Shown: positions 1-8,996, counted from the first letter of the stretch. The stretch: DNA of 32,354 nt from Pontibacter sp. HSC-14F20 (GCF_019599265.1 NZ_JAHZTC010000031.1:1-32354), one strand, 5' to 3'. Program-made: numbers and translations. The notes: a model not told the origin generated them from the letters alone.

Positions 1-54
1 TTTGTTGCTGTTGCGCTACCATCTGAATGCTCTCTGATTCCACTAGGAGATACG

Positions 55-92
55 AAAAAAGGAGCAGAAAACTTAATTCCTGCTCCTTTAAT
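55..92. terminator. Hairpin terminator, possibly bidirectional
   Basis: A perfect 10-bp stem (58-67 with 80-89, core GGAGCAG/CTGCTCC) closes a 12-nt loop. It is preceded by A6 and followed by TTTAATT, so T-rich tails exist on both strands, with the minus-strand tail the stronger. It may end a gene that lies to the left of the window. Confidence 0.55.
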
Positions 93-121
93 TCTCCAGT
101 TTTCACGGAGACTTTTTCAGT

Positions 122-151
122 GCCCTCCTTTACCGGATGGGGCTTTTTTTT
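122..151 (+). terminator. Rho-independent terminator (+ strand)
   Basis: A short GC stem (GCCC at 122-125 with GGGC at 140-143) is followed directly by eight T residues (144-151). It probably ends transcription from a gene left of the window and insulates the mreB operon. Confidence 0.5.
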
Positions 152-495
152 AAGTCTGAATATTCTTGCTTAGCAAGTATAGCAGATATGAAAAGGGAGG
201 CCTTTATCGTTGCAGCAATCCCCTCGTTCAACCTGATTACATAGCGCAAATCCTATACCTGCCCGAACAAATCAAACTATAGTTGCTATCCAATTTTATA
301 CCTGGAGATGCGTTATGAAAGGCAGCAAAGAGAATTGTATGGAATATGGGAAAGAAAAACTTTGAAAACTTTTGCCTCTTCTGCATCAGCATTATTAATT
401 CCGCTGAAAATCACTAATTTTGCGGCTAGTTTTTGATTAGAAATATTGTATATTAAAAATATAACTGGGCAGCCGCACGCCTTCAAAAAATAAGA

Positions 496-1521
496 ATGGG
501 ACTATTTAACTTTCTTACCAGCGATATTGCTATTGATTTGGGTACTGCCAATACCCTTATCATCCATAACGATAAGATTGTGGTGGACGAGCCGTCTATC
601 ATTGCCGTGGACCGCACCACGGGTCGTGTACTTGCTATTGGCCGAAACGCCATGCAAATGCACGAAAAAACCCACGAAAACATCAAGACGATTCGTCCGC
701 TGAAAGATGGCGTAATTGCCGACTTCCACGCCGCTGAAGAGATGATCCGGGGTATGATCAAAATGATTGACACGGGCCGTCGTTTGTTCCAGCCTTCGCA
801 CCGCATGGTGATCTGTATTCCTTCAGGTATAACTGAGGTGGAGAAACGCGCTGTGCGTGATTCGGCCCAGCATGCCGGCGCCAAAGAGGTATGGATGATT
901 CAGGAGCCAATGGCTGCTGCGATAGGTATAGGCATTGACGTAGAGCAACCGATTGGTTCCATGATTGTGGACATCGGGGGTGGTACAACGGAGATTGCTG
1001 TAGTGGCGCTTTCCGGTATCGTATGCGACCAGTCTATCCGTATTGCGGGCGACGTGTTCACCAAAGACATTCTGGATTACATGCGTCGCCAGCACAACTT
1101 GCTGATTGGCGAGCGTTCTGCCGAAAAAATCAAGATCGAAGTAGGTTCTGCCCTGACAGAACTCGAAAATCCGCCAGCCGACTACGAGATCCGTGGTCGT
1201 GACCTGATGACAGGTATACCGAAAGTAATTAAGGTAACCTACCAGGAAATCGCGATTGCACTGGACAAGTCGGTGTCGAAAATTGAGGAAGCGGTACTGA
1301 AAGCGCTGGAAATCGCGCCGCCGGAGCTGTCTGCCGATATTTACGACAACGGTATCCACTTGACAGGTGGTGGCGCATTGCTTCGCGGTTTCGACAAGCG
1401 TCTGGCTGCCAAAACTAAACTGCCGATCCACATCGCTGAAGACCCGCTTAGAGCGGTGGTGCGCGGTACGGGTGCGGCTATCAAAAATCTGGAAGGCTTC
1501 AAGAACGTCCTCCTGACTTAA
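496..1521 (+). CDS. mreB: Rod shape-determining protein MreB
   Basis: Bacterial actin homologue that forms membrane-associated filaments guiding lateral cell-wall synthesis by the elongasome. The 341 aa are full length for the family. The actin-fold nucleotide-binding motifs are visible: phosphate-1 loop DLGTANT (residues 14-20), phosphate-2 DIGGGTTE (about 159-166) and the adenosine motif TGGGALLRG (about 290-298). The protein starts MGLFNF, with a short hydrophobic N-terminus typical of membrane-tethered MreB. It is the first gene of a five-gene operon, and mreC starts 9 bases after its stop. No strong ribosome-binding site precedes the ATG, only an A-rich stretch, as usual in Bacteroidota. 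Three AGGTATA heptamers fall inside the gene, read as Gly-Ile with the rare codon ATA. Identification is secure. Confidence 0.97.
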   Translation: MGLFNFLTSDIAIDLGTANTLIIHNDKIVVDEPSIIAVDRTTGRVLAIGRNAMQMHEKTHENIKTIRPLKDGVIADFHAAEEMIRGMIKMIDTGRRLFQPSHRMVICIPSGITEVEKRAVRDSAQHAGAKEVWMIQEPMAAAIGIGIDVEQPIGSMIVDIGGGTTEIAVVALSGIVCDQSIRIAGDVFTKDILDYMRRQHNLLIGERSAEKIKIEVGSALTELENPPADYEIRGRDLMTGIPKVIKVTYQEIAIALDKSVSKIEEAVLKALEIAPPELSADIYDNGIHLTGGGALLRGFDKRLAAKTKLPIHIAEDPLRAVVRGTGAAIKNLEGFKNVLLT

Positions 1522-1530
1522 AAGTGCCGC

Positions 1531-2394
1531 ATGCGGAATCTATTTGCATTTATTTACCGGTTCCGTGCGTTCCTTATATTCGTGCTGCTGGAGGCCTTGT
1601 GCATTTTCCTGATCGTGCGTTACAACACATACCAGGGGGCGGCCATGTTCAACTCCGCCAACACCTATATAGGGCAGGTACTTGAGTTCCAGAGTGGTGT
1701 GACCGACTACTTCCGGCTGGCGTCTGTAAACAGTACGCTTGCCCAGGAGAATGCCGTGCTGCGCCAGCAACTTATGTCCTACAGGCAGGATGCCGAAGCA
1801 GACAGCACTGATCAGCTTGACGGGACCTATTTTGCAGCTACAGACTCTGCCAAGTCAGAACCTTTCATTCTGCATGCCGGTCGTGTTATCAACAACTCGA
1901 TTCGCCGCACCAACAACTACCTGACGCTGTCAGCAGGCAGCCAGGATGGTGTGAAACCAGGCATGGGCGTTATTTCCCCGAATGGGGCTGTCGGTCGCGT
2001 AAAAACCGTGTCGCAGCGCTATGCAACTGTTACGTCACTGCTGCACTCGCAAATGCTGATTTCAGCCAAGATCAAGAAGGACAACACCTTTGGCACTATT
2101 AAGTGGACAGGTGGCGACTACCGCACGGCCCTACTCGATTACATACCACTTCACGTGAAGCCCGAGCCCGGCGATACCGTGGTGACAAGCGGCTATAACA
2201 CCGTGTTTCCGGAAGGAATCATGATCGGTACGATCAGCGAGGTAGAACGTGAACTCGACAAAAGTTTTTATACCATCCGGGTGAAACTCTCGGTTGACTT
2301 TGCTCAACTCTCTTATGTGTATGTCGTGGAAAATCCGCGGCGGCCAGAGCAGGACTCCCTGGAAATAGAAGCAGGAATACTACCCAATGAATAA
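1531..2394 (+). CDS. mreC: Rod shape-determining protein MreC
   Basis: Periplasmic scaffold of the elongasome, linking MreB/MreD to PBP2 and RodA. The 287 aa show the family layout: a short cytoplasmic start, one membrane segment (about residues 12-30, FLIFVLLEALCIFLIV), a coiled-coil stretch (about 62-85, rich in Leu, Glu and Gln), then the beta-domain with the conserved Gly-rich stretch around 'SAGSQDGVKPGMGVISPNG' and a later 'GDTVVTSGYNTVFPEGIMIG'. It lies 9 bases after mreB and its last 8 bases overlap mreD, which points to translational coupling. Confidence 0.95.
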   Translation: MRNLFAFIYRFRAFLIFVLLEALCIFLIVRYNTYQGAAMFNSANTYIGQVLEFQSGVTDYFRLASVNSTLAQENAVLRQQLMSYRQDAEADSTDQLDGTYFAATDSAKSEPFILHAGRVINNSIRRTNNYLTLSAGSQDGVKPGMGVISPNGAVGRVKTVSQRYATVTSLLHSQMLISAKIKKDNTFGTIKWTGGDYRTALLDYIPLHVKPEPGDTVVTSGYNTVFPEGIMIGTISEVERELDKSFYTIRVKLSVDFAQLSYVYVVENPRRPEQDSLEIEAGILPNE

Positions 2395-2911
2395 CAGCTT
2401 AGGTATAAGACATATCTTGCAGTTTGTGGTATTTGTGGCCATGCAGATACTGTTGATGGACAATCTGGTGCTTTTCGGCACCGGCTTCAGCTTTATCTAC
2501 ATTGCTTTTCTTCTTTTCCTGCCACTTGAGATGAACCGGGTCCTGCTCCTGTTCCTGGGCTTTCTTGCTGGTTTCGCGGTCGATATTTTTTATGACACGA
2601 TGGGTATACATGCGGCGGCCAGTGTGCTGCTGGCTTATTTAAGACCCATGATATTGAACCTTCTCACACCGCGTGATGGTTACGATACGAATGACTCCGT
2701 GAACATACACATCATGGGCTGGCGCTGGTTTCTGGCTTACGCGCTTACCCTGATCCTGGCACACCATACGGCTGTGTTCCTCCTCGAAATTTTCAGTCTG
2801 GAGGGTTTGTCGGCTGCCGTGCCTAAAATCCTGCTGAGCGTGTTGTTCACAGGCGTTGTGATGGTCATTTTGCAATTACTGTTCTTCTCCCTTAAGAGAG
2901 CGAATAGATGA
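2387..2911 (+). CDS. mreD: Rod shape-determining protein MreD
   Basis: Small polytopic inner-membrane protein of the elongasome. The 174 aa are almost wholly hydrophobic, with about five membrane segments. MreD is poorly conserved in sequence, so the call rests on size, hydrophobicity, the 'FGFLAGFAVDIFYDTMGIHAAA'-like region (gene-typical 'G...GF..D......G..A') and position between mreC and the PBP2 gene. It overlaps mreC by 8 bases and PBP2 by an ATGA junction. Confidence 0.92.
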   Translation: MNNSLGIRHILQFVVFVAMQILLMDNLVLFGTGFSFIYIAFLLFLPLEMNRVLLLFLGFLAGFAVDIFYDTMGIHAAASVLLAYLRPMILNLLTPRDGYDTNDSVNIHIMGWRWFLAYALTLILAHHTAVFLLEIFSLEGLSAAVPKILLSVLFTGVVMVILQLLFFSLKRANR

Positions 2912-4737
2912 ACTACCTCGAAAACAGAAAATACGTCATACAAGCAATCTTCCTGGTGGTGGGGGTGGTATATGCCTTGCGCCTTTTTTACATCCAGGTA
3001 GTGGACAGCAGCTACAAACAGGCTGCCGAGACAAACGCGATTAAGACAGTTATCCAGTATCCTTTCCGGGGATTGATTTACGACCGTAACGGCGAACTGC
3101 TGGTGCAGAACACACCCGTGTACGACCTCATGATCGTGCCGAAGGAAGCCCGCAACATCGATACGCTGCGCCTGGCCAATATGCTCGACATTCCGCTGGA
3201 GGATGCCCGTGAGCGCTTCAAAAAAGCCCGAGCCTATTCCTGGGTGAAACCTTCCATCTTTCAGCAGATGCTGAGCACGCAGGACTTTGCCCACATTCAG
3301 GACAACCTGATCGACTTCCCCGGTTTTTACATTAACGCCCGTACCGCCCGCGGCTATCCGCACCAGAGTCTGGGGCATGCGCTGGGGTATATTGCCGAAA
3401 TCAGCCCGAAACAACTGGAGGACAGCACCTACGCAGGCTACCGCCCCGGCGACTATATCGGCAAAGCAGGTATAGAGATGGCCTATGAACAGTATCTGAT
3501 GGGCAAGCGCGGCGTCAAATACAAGATGGTAAACGTGCGCGGCATCGACAAAGGCTCTTTTAAAGATGGCGCCTACGACACGCTTTCCATAGCCGGACAG
3601 AACATGGTGAGCACCATCGACCTGGATTTGCAAGCCTATGGCGAACATCTGATGAATGGAGCCAAGGGCAGTATTGTAGCCATCGAACCGAAGACCGGCG
3701 AAATCTTGGCTTACATCTCGGCGCCTTTTTACGACCCGAACCTGTTCACGGGCAAAGACTACGGCAAGAACTACATGCAGCTGCTTCAGGACCCGGACAA
3801 GACCATGTTCAACCGCCCGATTATGGCCGACCAGAACCCGCCCGGCTCTATCTTTAAACTGACGCAGGCTCTGATCGCTTTGGAAGACGGTGTGATAAAC
3901 CCAAATACAAGGTATGCCTGCAACAAGTCACTGGTGAATTGCCACCCACACCCGTCACCACTCGATTTGCGCGGTGCCGTGCAGCACTCCTGCAACCCGT
4001 GGTTCTTCCAGGCTTATAAAGCACTCATTAACCAGGGCAAATCCCAAAATACCTTTACCGACACATCACTTGGCCTGAAAGACTGGCGCGAGCATGTGCT
4101 TACTTTCGGCTTCGGCAAGAAACTGGGCATTGATATACCTGGCGAGAAGTCAGGCATTATCGCCTCAACGGATTTGTATGACCGCGTGTACGGCAAAAAC
4201 CGCTGGAAATACTCTACCATCTATTCCCTCAGCATTGGGCAAGGCGAACTGGGTGTAACGCCGCTGCAGATGGCAAACTTCATGGCTGTTGTCGCCAATA
4301 AAGGCTACTATGTGACCCCGCACCTCATCCGCTCTATTGGAGAGGACGGCAAGCCGCTGGCAGAAAACTACGAACGTCACTATACCTCTGTGAAGCCTCA
4401 TCACTTTGATCCGATTATAGAAGGTATGGCCGAGGTGGTGCGCGCAGGCACAGGCCGTAAGGCCAGTCTGGCAAAAGTAGGTATAACTGTTTGCGGCAAA
4501 ACCGGAACGGCTCAGAACCCGCAAGGCCCTGACCACGCCGTGTTTGTGGCTTTTGCCCCCATGGAAGACCCTAAAATTGCGATAGCGGTTTATGTGGAGC
4601 ATGGTAAGTGGGGTGGGCAGTCGGCGGCGCCTATTGCGGGCCTGATGATCGAACAGTACCTGACCGATACCGTGACGATCAAAGAGCAGGAGAAGTGGGT
4701 GCTGAGTCGCGAATATTTGAACATTAAATCGAAGTAA
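2908..4737 (+). CDS. mrdA: Penicillin-binding protein 2 (peptidoglycan D,D-transpeptidase)
   Basis: Class B PBP that cross-links lateral-wall peptidoglycan together with the glycosyltransferase RodA. The 609 aa have one N-terminal membrane anchor (about residues 10-27), a PBP dimerisation/pedestal domain (about 45-220) and a transpeptidase domain. All three penicilloyl-serine transferase motifs are present: SxxK (S314-I-F-K317), SxN (S361-C-N363) and KTG (K531-T-G533). The start codon overlaps the mreD stop, and rodA begins 3 bases after the stop codon. The intact motifs and order mreD-mrdA-rodA make PBP2 much more likely than FtsI. Confidence 0.96.
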   Translation: MNYLENRKYVIQAIFLVVGVVYALRLFYIQVVDSSYKQAAETNAIKTVIQYPFRGLIYDRNGELLVQNTPVYDLMIVPKEARNIDTLRLANMLDIPLEDARERFKKARAYSWVKPSIFQQMLSTQDFAHIQDNLIDFPGFYINARTARGYPHQSLGHALGYIAEISPKQLEDSTYAGYRPGDYIGKAGIEMAYEQYLMGKRGVKYKMVNVRGIDKGSFKDGAYDTLSIAGQNMVSTIDLDLQAYGEHLMNGAKGSIVAIEPKTGEILAYISAPFYDPNLFTGKDYGKNYMQLLQDPDKTMFNRPIMADQNPPGSIFKLTQALIALEDGVINPNTRYACNKSLVNCHPHPSPLDLRGAVQHSCNPWFFQAYKALINQGKSQNTFTDTSLGLKDWREHVLTFGFGKKLGIDIPGEKSGIIASTDLYDRVYGKNRWKYSTIYSLSIGQGELGVTPLQMANFMAVVANKGYYVTPHLIRSIGEDGKPLAENYERHYTSVKPHHFDPIIEGMAEVVRAGTGRKASLAKVGITVCGKTGTAQNPQGPDHAVFVAFAPMEDPKIAIAVYVEHGKWGGQSAAPIAGLMIEQYLTDTVTIKEQEKWVLSREYLNIKSK

Positions 4738-4740
4738 GGT

Positions 4741-6069
4741 ATGCCAGTTGAACAGCGAGTACTCGGGAACAGGGTAGGACCTCAGGTAGGCAGTCGTCGT
4801 AGCTCAACCAGCGTGTTTGGCAACCTGGACTGGTTTACTGTGCTTATCTACTTTGTATTGGTGGCGCTGGGCTGGATGAACATTTACGCCGTGGTGTACA
4901 GCCCCGACAATGTGGTAAACATCTTCAGCTTCGATATCAACTCTGGTAAGCAGCTGCTATGGATCGGTACGGGCGTTATTTTGATGATTGTGCTGCTCGT
5001 TGTTGATTATAAGGTATACGAACACTTGGCCTATCCCATTTACGGTGCCATTATCCTGCTGCTGCTCTTTACATTGGTTGTTGCCAACCCGGTGGCGGGC
5101 TCACGCTCGTGGCTCGATTTGGGAGGAGGTATACGCTTGCAGCCTGCCGAGCTGGCCAAATTTGCAACTGCCCTGGCCATCTCTAAATTCCTGAGCAATG
5201 TGAGTCTGCGGCAGCAAAACATGAAAGACCAGATGATTCTGGCGGCCATTACGTTCCTTCCTGCTATCATTATCATCCTACAGAACGAAACGGGCTCGGC
5301 TCTTGTGTTTGGTGCCTTTATCCTGGCTTTCTTTCGCGAAGGGATGTCGCCCCTCATCCTGATCATCGGCGGTTCTGCAGCGGCTATTTTCATTCTGACA
5401 TTGCTCGTACCGAAGCTATACCTGCTCCTCGGCATTGCCGCTCTCATGGGCCTGGCCATGTTCCTCGACTATCGACTCATGCGTCGATTCAAAACCATGA
5501 TCGCGCTTTTTGTAATGGTGGTAGGGATGGTGTTCAGCGTGGATTACTTCGTAAATGACGTCCTGCAACCGCACCAGCAAAACCGCATCAAGGCGCTCAT
5601 CAATCCGGAGGCTGATCCGTTGGGCTATGGATGGAACGTTACGCAGTCGAAGATTGCAATAGGTTCAGGTGGTTTCTGGGGCAAGGGTTTTCTGGAGGGG
5701 ACGCAGACCAAGTTCGACTTCGTGCCCGAGCAAAGCACCGACTTCATCTTCTGCACCATCGGCGAAGAGCACGGCTGGGTAGGCAGCACCATTCTGATTG
5801 CGCTGTTCCTCCTGCTCATGATGCGCATCGTGTACATTGCTGAGCGGCAGAAGTCCGTCTTTGGCCGTACCTATGGCTACTGCGTGGTGTCAGTTATCTT
5901 CTTTCACTTCGTCATCAACGTGGGCATGACCATCGGCCTGGCGCCGGTAGTAGGTATACCGCTGCCTTTCTTCAGCTACGGTGGCTCCTCGCTATGGTCA
6001 TTCACTATCCTGCTGTTCATCCTGCTGGCAATTGATGCGAACAGGAACAGGGAATTGGTAAGGCAATAG
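4741..6069 (+). CDS. rodA: RodA, SEDS-family peptidoglycan glycosyltransferase
   Basis: SEDS polymerase that makes glycan strands from lipid II in the elongasome, partnered with PBP2. The 442 aa contain about ten membrane segments. Family-typical stretches include the Gly/Ser-Arg-Ser-Trp-Leu region near 'AGSRSWLDLGG', 'QPAELAKFA', the extracellular loop 'FVPEQSTDFIFCTIGEEHGWVG', and the C-terminal 'PLPFFSYGGSSL'. A hydrophilic N-terminal tail of about 30 residues precedes the first membrane helix. It is the last gene of the operon, and 184 bases follow before the convergent neighbour. Confidence 0.96.
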   Translation: MPVEQRVLGNRVGPQVGSRRSSTSVFGNLDWFTVLIYFVLVALGWMNIYAVVYSPDNVVNIFSFDINSGKQLLWIGTGVILMIVLLVVDYKVYEHLAYPIYGAIILLLLFTLVVANPVAGSRSWLDLGGGIRLQPAELAKFATALAISKFLSNVSLRQQNMKDQMILAAITFLPAIIIILQNETGSALVFGAFILAFFREGMSPLILIIGGSAAAIFILTLLVPKLYLLLGIAALMGLAMFLDYRLMRRFKTMIALFVMVVGMVFSVDYFVNDVLQPHQQNRIKALINPEADPLGYGWNVTQSKIAIGSGGFWGKGFLEGTQTKFDFVPEQSTDFIFCTIGEEHGWVGSTILIALFLLLMMRIVYIAERQKSVFGRTYGYCVVSVIFFHFVINVGMTIGLAPVVGIPLPFFSYGGSSLWSFTILLFILLAIDANRNRELVRQ

Positions 6070-6253
6070 CACTCGATTAGAGGCCGGTATATAGAACTAA
6101 ACAACCTTTAAATGTATTGTCTGATTCTCCCGAGCGTGGCGTCCTGCTCAGCAAGTCAAGCAGAGCAATGATAGACCCGACAACGGATAAGTAAACATCA
6201 GCGTCAATATGGGCCACTAAAAGACTGAACAGAAACTACATATTTGAACGGTA

Positions 6254-7399
6254 CTATTTCCTGAGGTTATACCTGATCAAAGACATTGTTGTCAGCTTCG
6301 AGATGGGCTGCCCTGTTTTGGGATTGATAAACTTCACTATACCTAGTCGCATCAGCTTTTCAAAGGCGGATTTATAATTCTCCAGGGTATAGTAGGTACT
6401 AATGCTATGCTTTTCATAAACATGTTGCACTGTGCGGTTATTATAATCTGCGGCCCGCTGAGAAAGATCCTCTACTAAATTGGCAATGGAGTAGGTATAG
6501 TGCTCATGAAACAGCGAGGTCTGTTGCTGTTGCAGATTAGCTCCAAACAAGGGTACGCCATCCTCCTGCACCTCGCTATACCTGACCATCAACTCTTTAA
6601 GTTGAGTATAGGCTTGCTGGCCTTTAGAAGCAAATACCAGATAGCGGCTGGTTTGCACCTTGTCTGCCCAGTTTATTCTGAATCGGAAGGTATAGCAGCC
6701 TTTTTCCCTTAAAAGCCCTTCAAAGGTATTAAACAGAAATTCCTCTCTTTTATCAGTACTCCTGTTCTTCTTTTGGAAGTCTCTTATCTGGCTAAGGCGG
6801 TCTCCAAAAAGCACTTGGACCGCTTCATCATTTTTAGCCCTCTTCAGTGCCACCTGCATATCCTGCAATGTAAAATGCATGAACAACCCCAGTTCACTAT
6901 TTTCCAGCAAATGAGTCAGTGCTTTAAGCGAAACGCTGTTACTGAAAGGATTTACAAAAGCGAAAATAGCAGCCTTTCCGTCCAACAACTGGTTCAGCTC
7001 GGTCTCTGCAGTTTCTTGGTGCAAAAAGATTGGCGTATGCTGCAGCTCCTGGAAGTAGGGCAACTGCACGGCCTGCTCCTGCCATTGACTTAAAGTAGCA
7101 GGGTCAGTATCGTAGTCAGTATCATAGAAAACTGCACTCACGGCCTTGTTGAGGTCAGTCCGCGTACCGGTGCTTTTATAGAGAAGTCGCAAGAGTTTTG
7201 CTAAGGAGGAATTAACACTTACTGGCAAACTGTCCTGTCCGGCATCAAAGTCGCAGTAGAGAATCGGCATTACAGTATTCGCTGAGCTCTGCAGCACAAC
7301 TCCTGCCCAGATTTCAAAAGAACTCACTAAAAGCTCTTCCCTAATATCAGCTATCGTCTTTTCTGTCTTAAAGAAACTCCTGCTCTCTGCTTCAGCCAT
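6254..7399 (-). CDS. Divergent TcmP-like protein (three-Cys-motif partner family)
   Basis: 381 aa with no signal peptide or membrane segment. Three blocks resemble the TcmP family (partners of three-Cys-motif/Gp37-Gp68-type proteins). These are a 'YCDFDAG' block (about 48-54) where TcmP has YiDxFAG, a 'FAFVNPFSNSVSL' block (about 147-158) where TcmP has FiDPfG, and a 'TSRYLVFASKG' strand (near residue 250) where TcmP has YyLvfaTk, followed by a C-terminal winged-helix-like region. The usual acidic residue of the IDPFG motif is Asn here, and the usual partner gene is absent from the window. The resemblance is from memory of the family and not from a search. The gene is solitary. It lies just outside the integrative element and carries five AGGTATA/TATACCT heptamers in its 3' half, suggesting long residence in this genome. 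Confidence 0.5.
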   Translation of the reverse strand: MAEAESRSFFKTEKTIADIREELLVSSFEIWAGVVLQSSANTVMPILYCDFDAGQDSLPVSVNSSLAKLLRLLYKSTGTRTDLNKAVSAVFYDTDYDTDPATLSQWQEQAVQLPYFQELQHTPIFLHQETAETELNQLLDGKAAIFAFVNPFSNSVSLKALTHLLENSELGLFMHFTLQDMQVALKRAKNDEAVQVLFGDRLSQIRDFQKKNRSTDKREEFLFNTFEGLLREKGCYTFRFRINWADKVQTSRYLVFASKGQQAYTQLKELMVRYSEVQEDGVPLFGANLQQQQTSLFHEHYTYSIANLVEDLSQRAADYNNRTVQHVYEKHSISTYYTLENYKSAFEKLMRLGIVKFINPKTGQPISKLTTMSLIRYNLRK

Positions 7400-7500
7400 G
7401 CGCGACTATCATTTTATAACCTCAGAGCCCTCACATACGGAAAACATGTTCATGCTGCTGTTCAAAATTGCATTCCTACCTCCAAGTCTGCCTATAATGC

Positions 7501-7536
7501 AAAAAGCCCTCGCAACATACGTTACAAGGGCTTTTT
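7501..7536 (-). terminator. Terminator next to the left att site (probable original tRNA-Leu terminator)
   Basis: AAAAAGCCCT (7501-7510) pairs with AGGGCTTTTT (7527-7536), and the inner bases extend the stem with two mismatches. Read on the minus strand it gives a hairpin ending in a T5 tract. It starts only 10 bases beyond the displaced tRNA 3' end at 7546, as expected if it was the native tRNA-Leu terminator before the element inserted. Confidence 0.65.
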
Positions 7537-7545
7537 CTTCATTCA

Positions 7546-7558
7546 AGTACCAGGAGCG
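7546..7558. repeat. Left attachment site (direct repeat of tRNA-Leu 3' end)
   Basis: The 13-mer AGTACCAGGAGCG is identical to 16937-16949, which covers the acceptor-stem 3' side of tRNA-Leu(TAA) plus two bases beyond it. A short tRNA-3'-end duplication with the integrase beside the intact tRNA at the other end is the usual footprint of a tRNA-targeting tyrosine recombinase. Confidence 0.75.
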
Positions 7559-7612
7559 TGTATTTAACCCTCGCATTATGATGTTGAAAGCCAATAACTT
7601 AACAGTTGTTTT

Positions 7613-7642
7613 ATTACAACTAGTTACAAACTGGTTACAAAA
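7613..7642. repeat. Predicted integrase arm-type sites, left end
   Basis: GTTACAAAC at 7623-7631 and GTTACAAAA at 7634-7642 are 11 bp apart, with a degenerate copy starting at 7613. The 20-mer AGTTACAAACTGGTTACAAA at 7622-7641 is repeated exactly at 16796-16815 near the other end, in the same orientation. Position inside the att site and helical spacing suggest arm-type binding sites for the integrase. Confidence 0.6.
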
Positions 7643-7792
7643 AAAGTAAAAGCATCAGAATATAGGGCTTATTTTTTGTTGTATTCCCTCTTATGCAGGT
7701 ATTGAGTTACCCCTCTTTTATGGATACTGAAATTCAGCTCCTGTAGGCTTAGGGAATTCAACATTCATTAACAAACTCTCACCTATCTGTTT

Positions 7793-7880
7793 TGCTATAC
7801 GAGCGGGTATGTCAGATTTTGTGAGGTTAATACACTTATACAACTCTAGTCTACTTAAGTGGTTCCTACTATTATCCTAA
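7793..7880. repeat. Diverged copy of element repeat (matches 11612-11696)
   Basis: Starting from TGCTATACG, this stretch aligns by eye with 11612-11696 over about 85 bases at roughly three-quarters identity. Shared blocks include GCTATACG, TTTTGT.AGGTT, ACACTT and ACTCTAGT. The two copies flank the cargo genes and the 100-aa gene. Confidence 0.6.
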
Positions 7881-8021
7881 TATTGAATCCGCTTTAATAT
7901 AGGCAGGCTCTTGCAGTCTTGAATCTTCTGCTTTAGGTAGCTTGTGAAGCTTGCCTGCAGGTGTTCAATACATTTCAGGCTAATTGTTTTAACTACCTAA
8001 TTGACAATCATTTTGCAGTCC

Positions 8022-8996
8022 TTATACTCCTTCATTGAGCACTCTTACGTTTCTAGATAGTGTTCTATTCTTATCCATAACAGCACTATCCAACATTAGC
8101 GTCAGTTTCTTTGCCCCATGTGAGTTTAAGTGATCGTCATTCTTGAAATCTTTTACCTGAAAACGATTATCATGTTCAAAGTCTAGCAAGATAACACTTT
8201 CATTTTCTAACACTCGTTTAATGAACATATTCCTCCTATTAAGCCTTTCTTCCTCATATCGTTCTGTATATGTTGGGTATAGAGGCGTTTTGAGCAAGAA
8301 CACCACTATATTGTTTTCTAAGCAATAGTTTATTACTGAACTTATCGTTCGTTCATTGTAATCATAATTCTGCTTGGATGAATATTCCCCACCTTTATGC
8401 TTGAATCTTTCCACGGCTGTTTTACGAATTAACTCGTCATTGTAATTTAAACTTTTAAATACTCCTTCAGAGACGTTAGTTGCAAAGCCAAATTCATTTA
8501 ACTGCAGATCAGTGCTAAAAGGATTTAACTGCCTAATAAGACGTTGATTGAAGAATTGGGGGTTAGATTGATAAAGGAAATACTTATCAACTAGCTTAGT
8601 TTCAGGAAATGCAATATTATGATAGAAACTGTACCAGCTAAACCTATAAAAGTCAACAGGGTTCTTTTTTGCTAATGAGTGGTAATCAACTTCAATAAAA
8701 ACATATTTTATTTGAGGGAGTTCTTTAATATAATTAAAGAATAATGCGCTATCAAGCTGATAATCCTGCCCCCCATATGCTAAATTTGCTGCCTTAAAAT
8801 CAAGAAATTCTGGATTGATAGCATCCATTGAGTGTGAGGAACCGAGAAAAATGGCTTCCACATCTTTGTTTTGTTGTATAAACTCAGCTTTAACATTAAA
8901 CGAATTGGCGGTGTAGGCGATATGTAACTCTACAACTAACAGAAGTATTATGAGTGGAACAGGAAAATAGACAACCTTTGTTACAAATTTTTTCAT
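8022..8996 (-). CDS. SGNH-hydrolase-like acyltransfer partner (AlgJ/DltD-type role)
   Basis: 324 aa with one N-terminal membrane segment (about residues 9-25), which would anchor the rest outside the cytoplasmic membrane. An SGNH-type block I, GSSHS (52-56, probable nucleophile Ser54), and a C-terminal DDHLN..GA block (287-295, His289) are visible. This gives the Ser/His pair of the SGNH/GDSL fold. The gene lies 2 bases downstream of an MBOAT acyltransferase gene, a pairing known from alginate acetylation and D-alanylation systems. The MBOAT protein passes an acyl group across the membrane, and the SGNH partner transfers it to a polysaccharide or wall polymer. The substrate cannot be told from the sequence. 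It is the last gene of the element before its left end, and codon use is AT-rich compared with the flanking chromosome. Confidence 0.7.
   Translation of the reverse strand: MKKFVTKVVYFPVPLIILLLVVELHIAYTANSFNVKAEFIQQNKDVEAIFLGSSHSMDAINPEFLDFKAANLAYGGQDYQLDSALFFNYIKELPQIKYVFIEVDYHSLAKKNPVDFYRFSWYSFYHNIAFPETKLVDKYFLYQSNPQFFNQRLIRQLNPFSTDLQLNEFGFATNVSEGVFKSLNYNDELIRKTAVERFKHKGGEYSSKQNYDYNERTISSVINYCLENNIVVFLLKTPLYPTYTERYEEERLNRRNMFIKRVLENESVILLDFEHDNRFQVKDFKNDDHLNSHGAKKLTLMLDSAVMDKNRTLSRNVRVLNEGV

Larger units (their letters stand above)
1..495. other. Non-coding spacer upstream of mreB
   Basis: No convincing gene is seen here. The first 40 bases could hold the end of a rightward gene lying outside the window, but no family is recognisable. 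The stretch contains two hairpins with T-tracts (listed separately), two copies of the heptamer TATACCT (254-260 and 297-303), and an AT-rich segment at 431-460 that probably includes the mreB promoter. No clean TAnnTTTG box is visible there, so I do not place the start site. Confidence 0.6.
7400..8021. other. Non-coding left end of the integrative element and its host flank
   Basis: 622 bases without a credible gene. In order they hold about 100 bases upstream of the TcmP-like gene, a leftward terminator (7501-7536), the left attachment repeat (7546-7558), arm-type integrase sites (7613-7642) and a diverged copy of an element repeat (7793-7880). The remaining sequence is AT-rich and shows nothing more. 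Confidence 0.6.

Noticed and set aside
1..40. End of purH or another named gene left of mreB
   Set aside because: The few codons visible match no family I recognise; the idea came only from typical gene order and cannot be supported here.
823..1431. 202-aa open frame on the minus strand inside mreB
   Set aside because: Antisense shadow of a highly conserved gene; no recognisable domain.
2737..3648. 303-aa open frame on the minus strand inside mreD and the PBP2 gene
   Set aside because: It is antisense to two well-supported genes of one operon, has no family resemblance, and its composition matches an antisense shadow.
7398..7649. 83-aa + strand open frame
   Set aside because: It crosses the terminator, the left att site and the arm-type sites, all better explained as non-coding.
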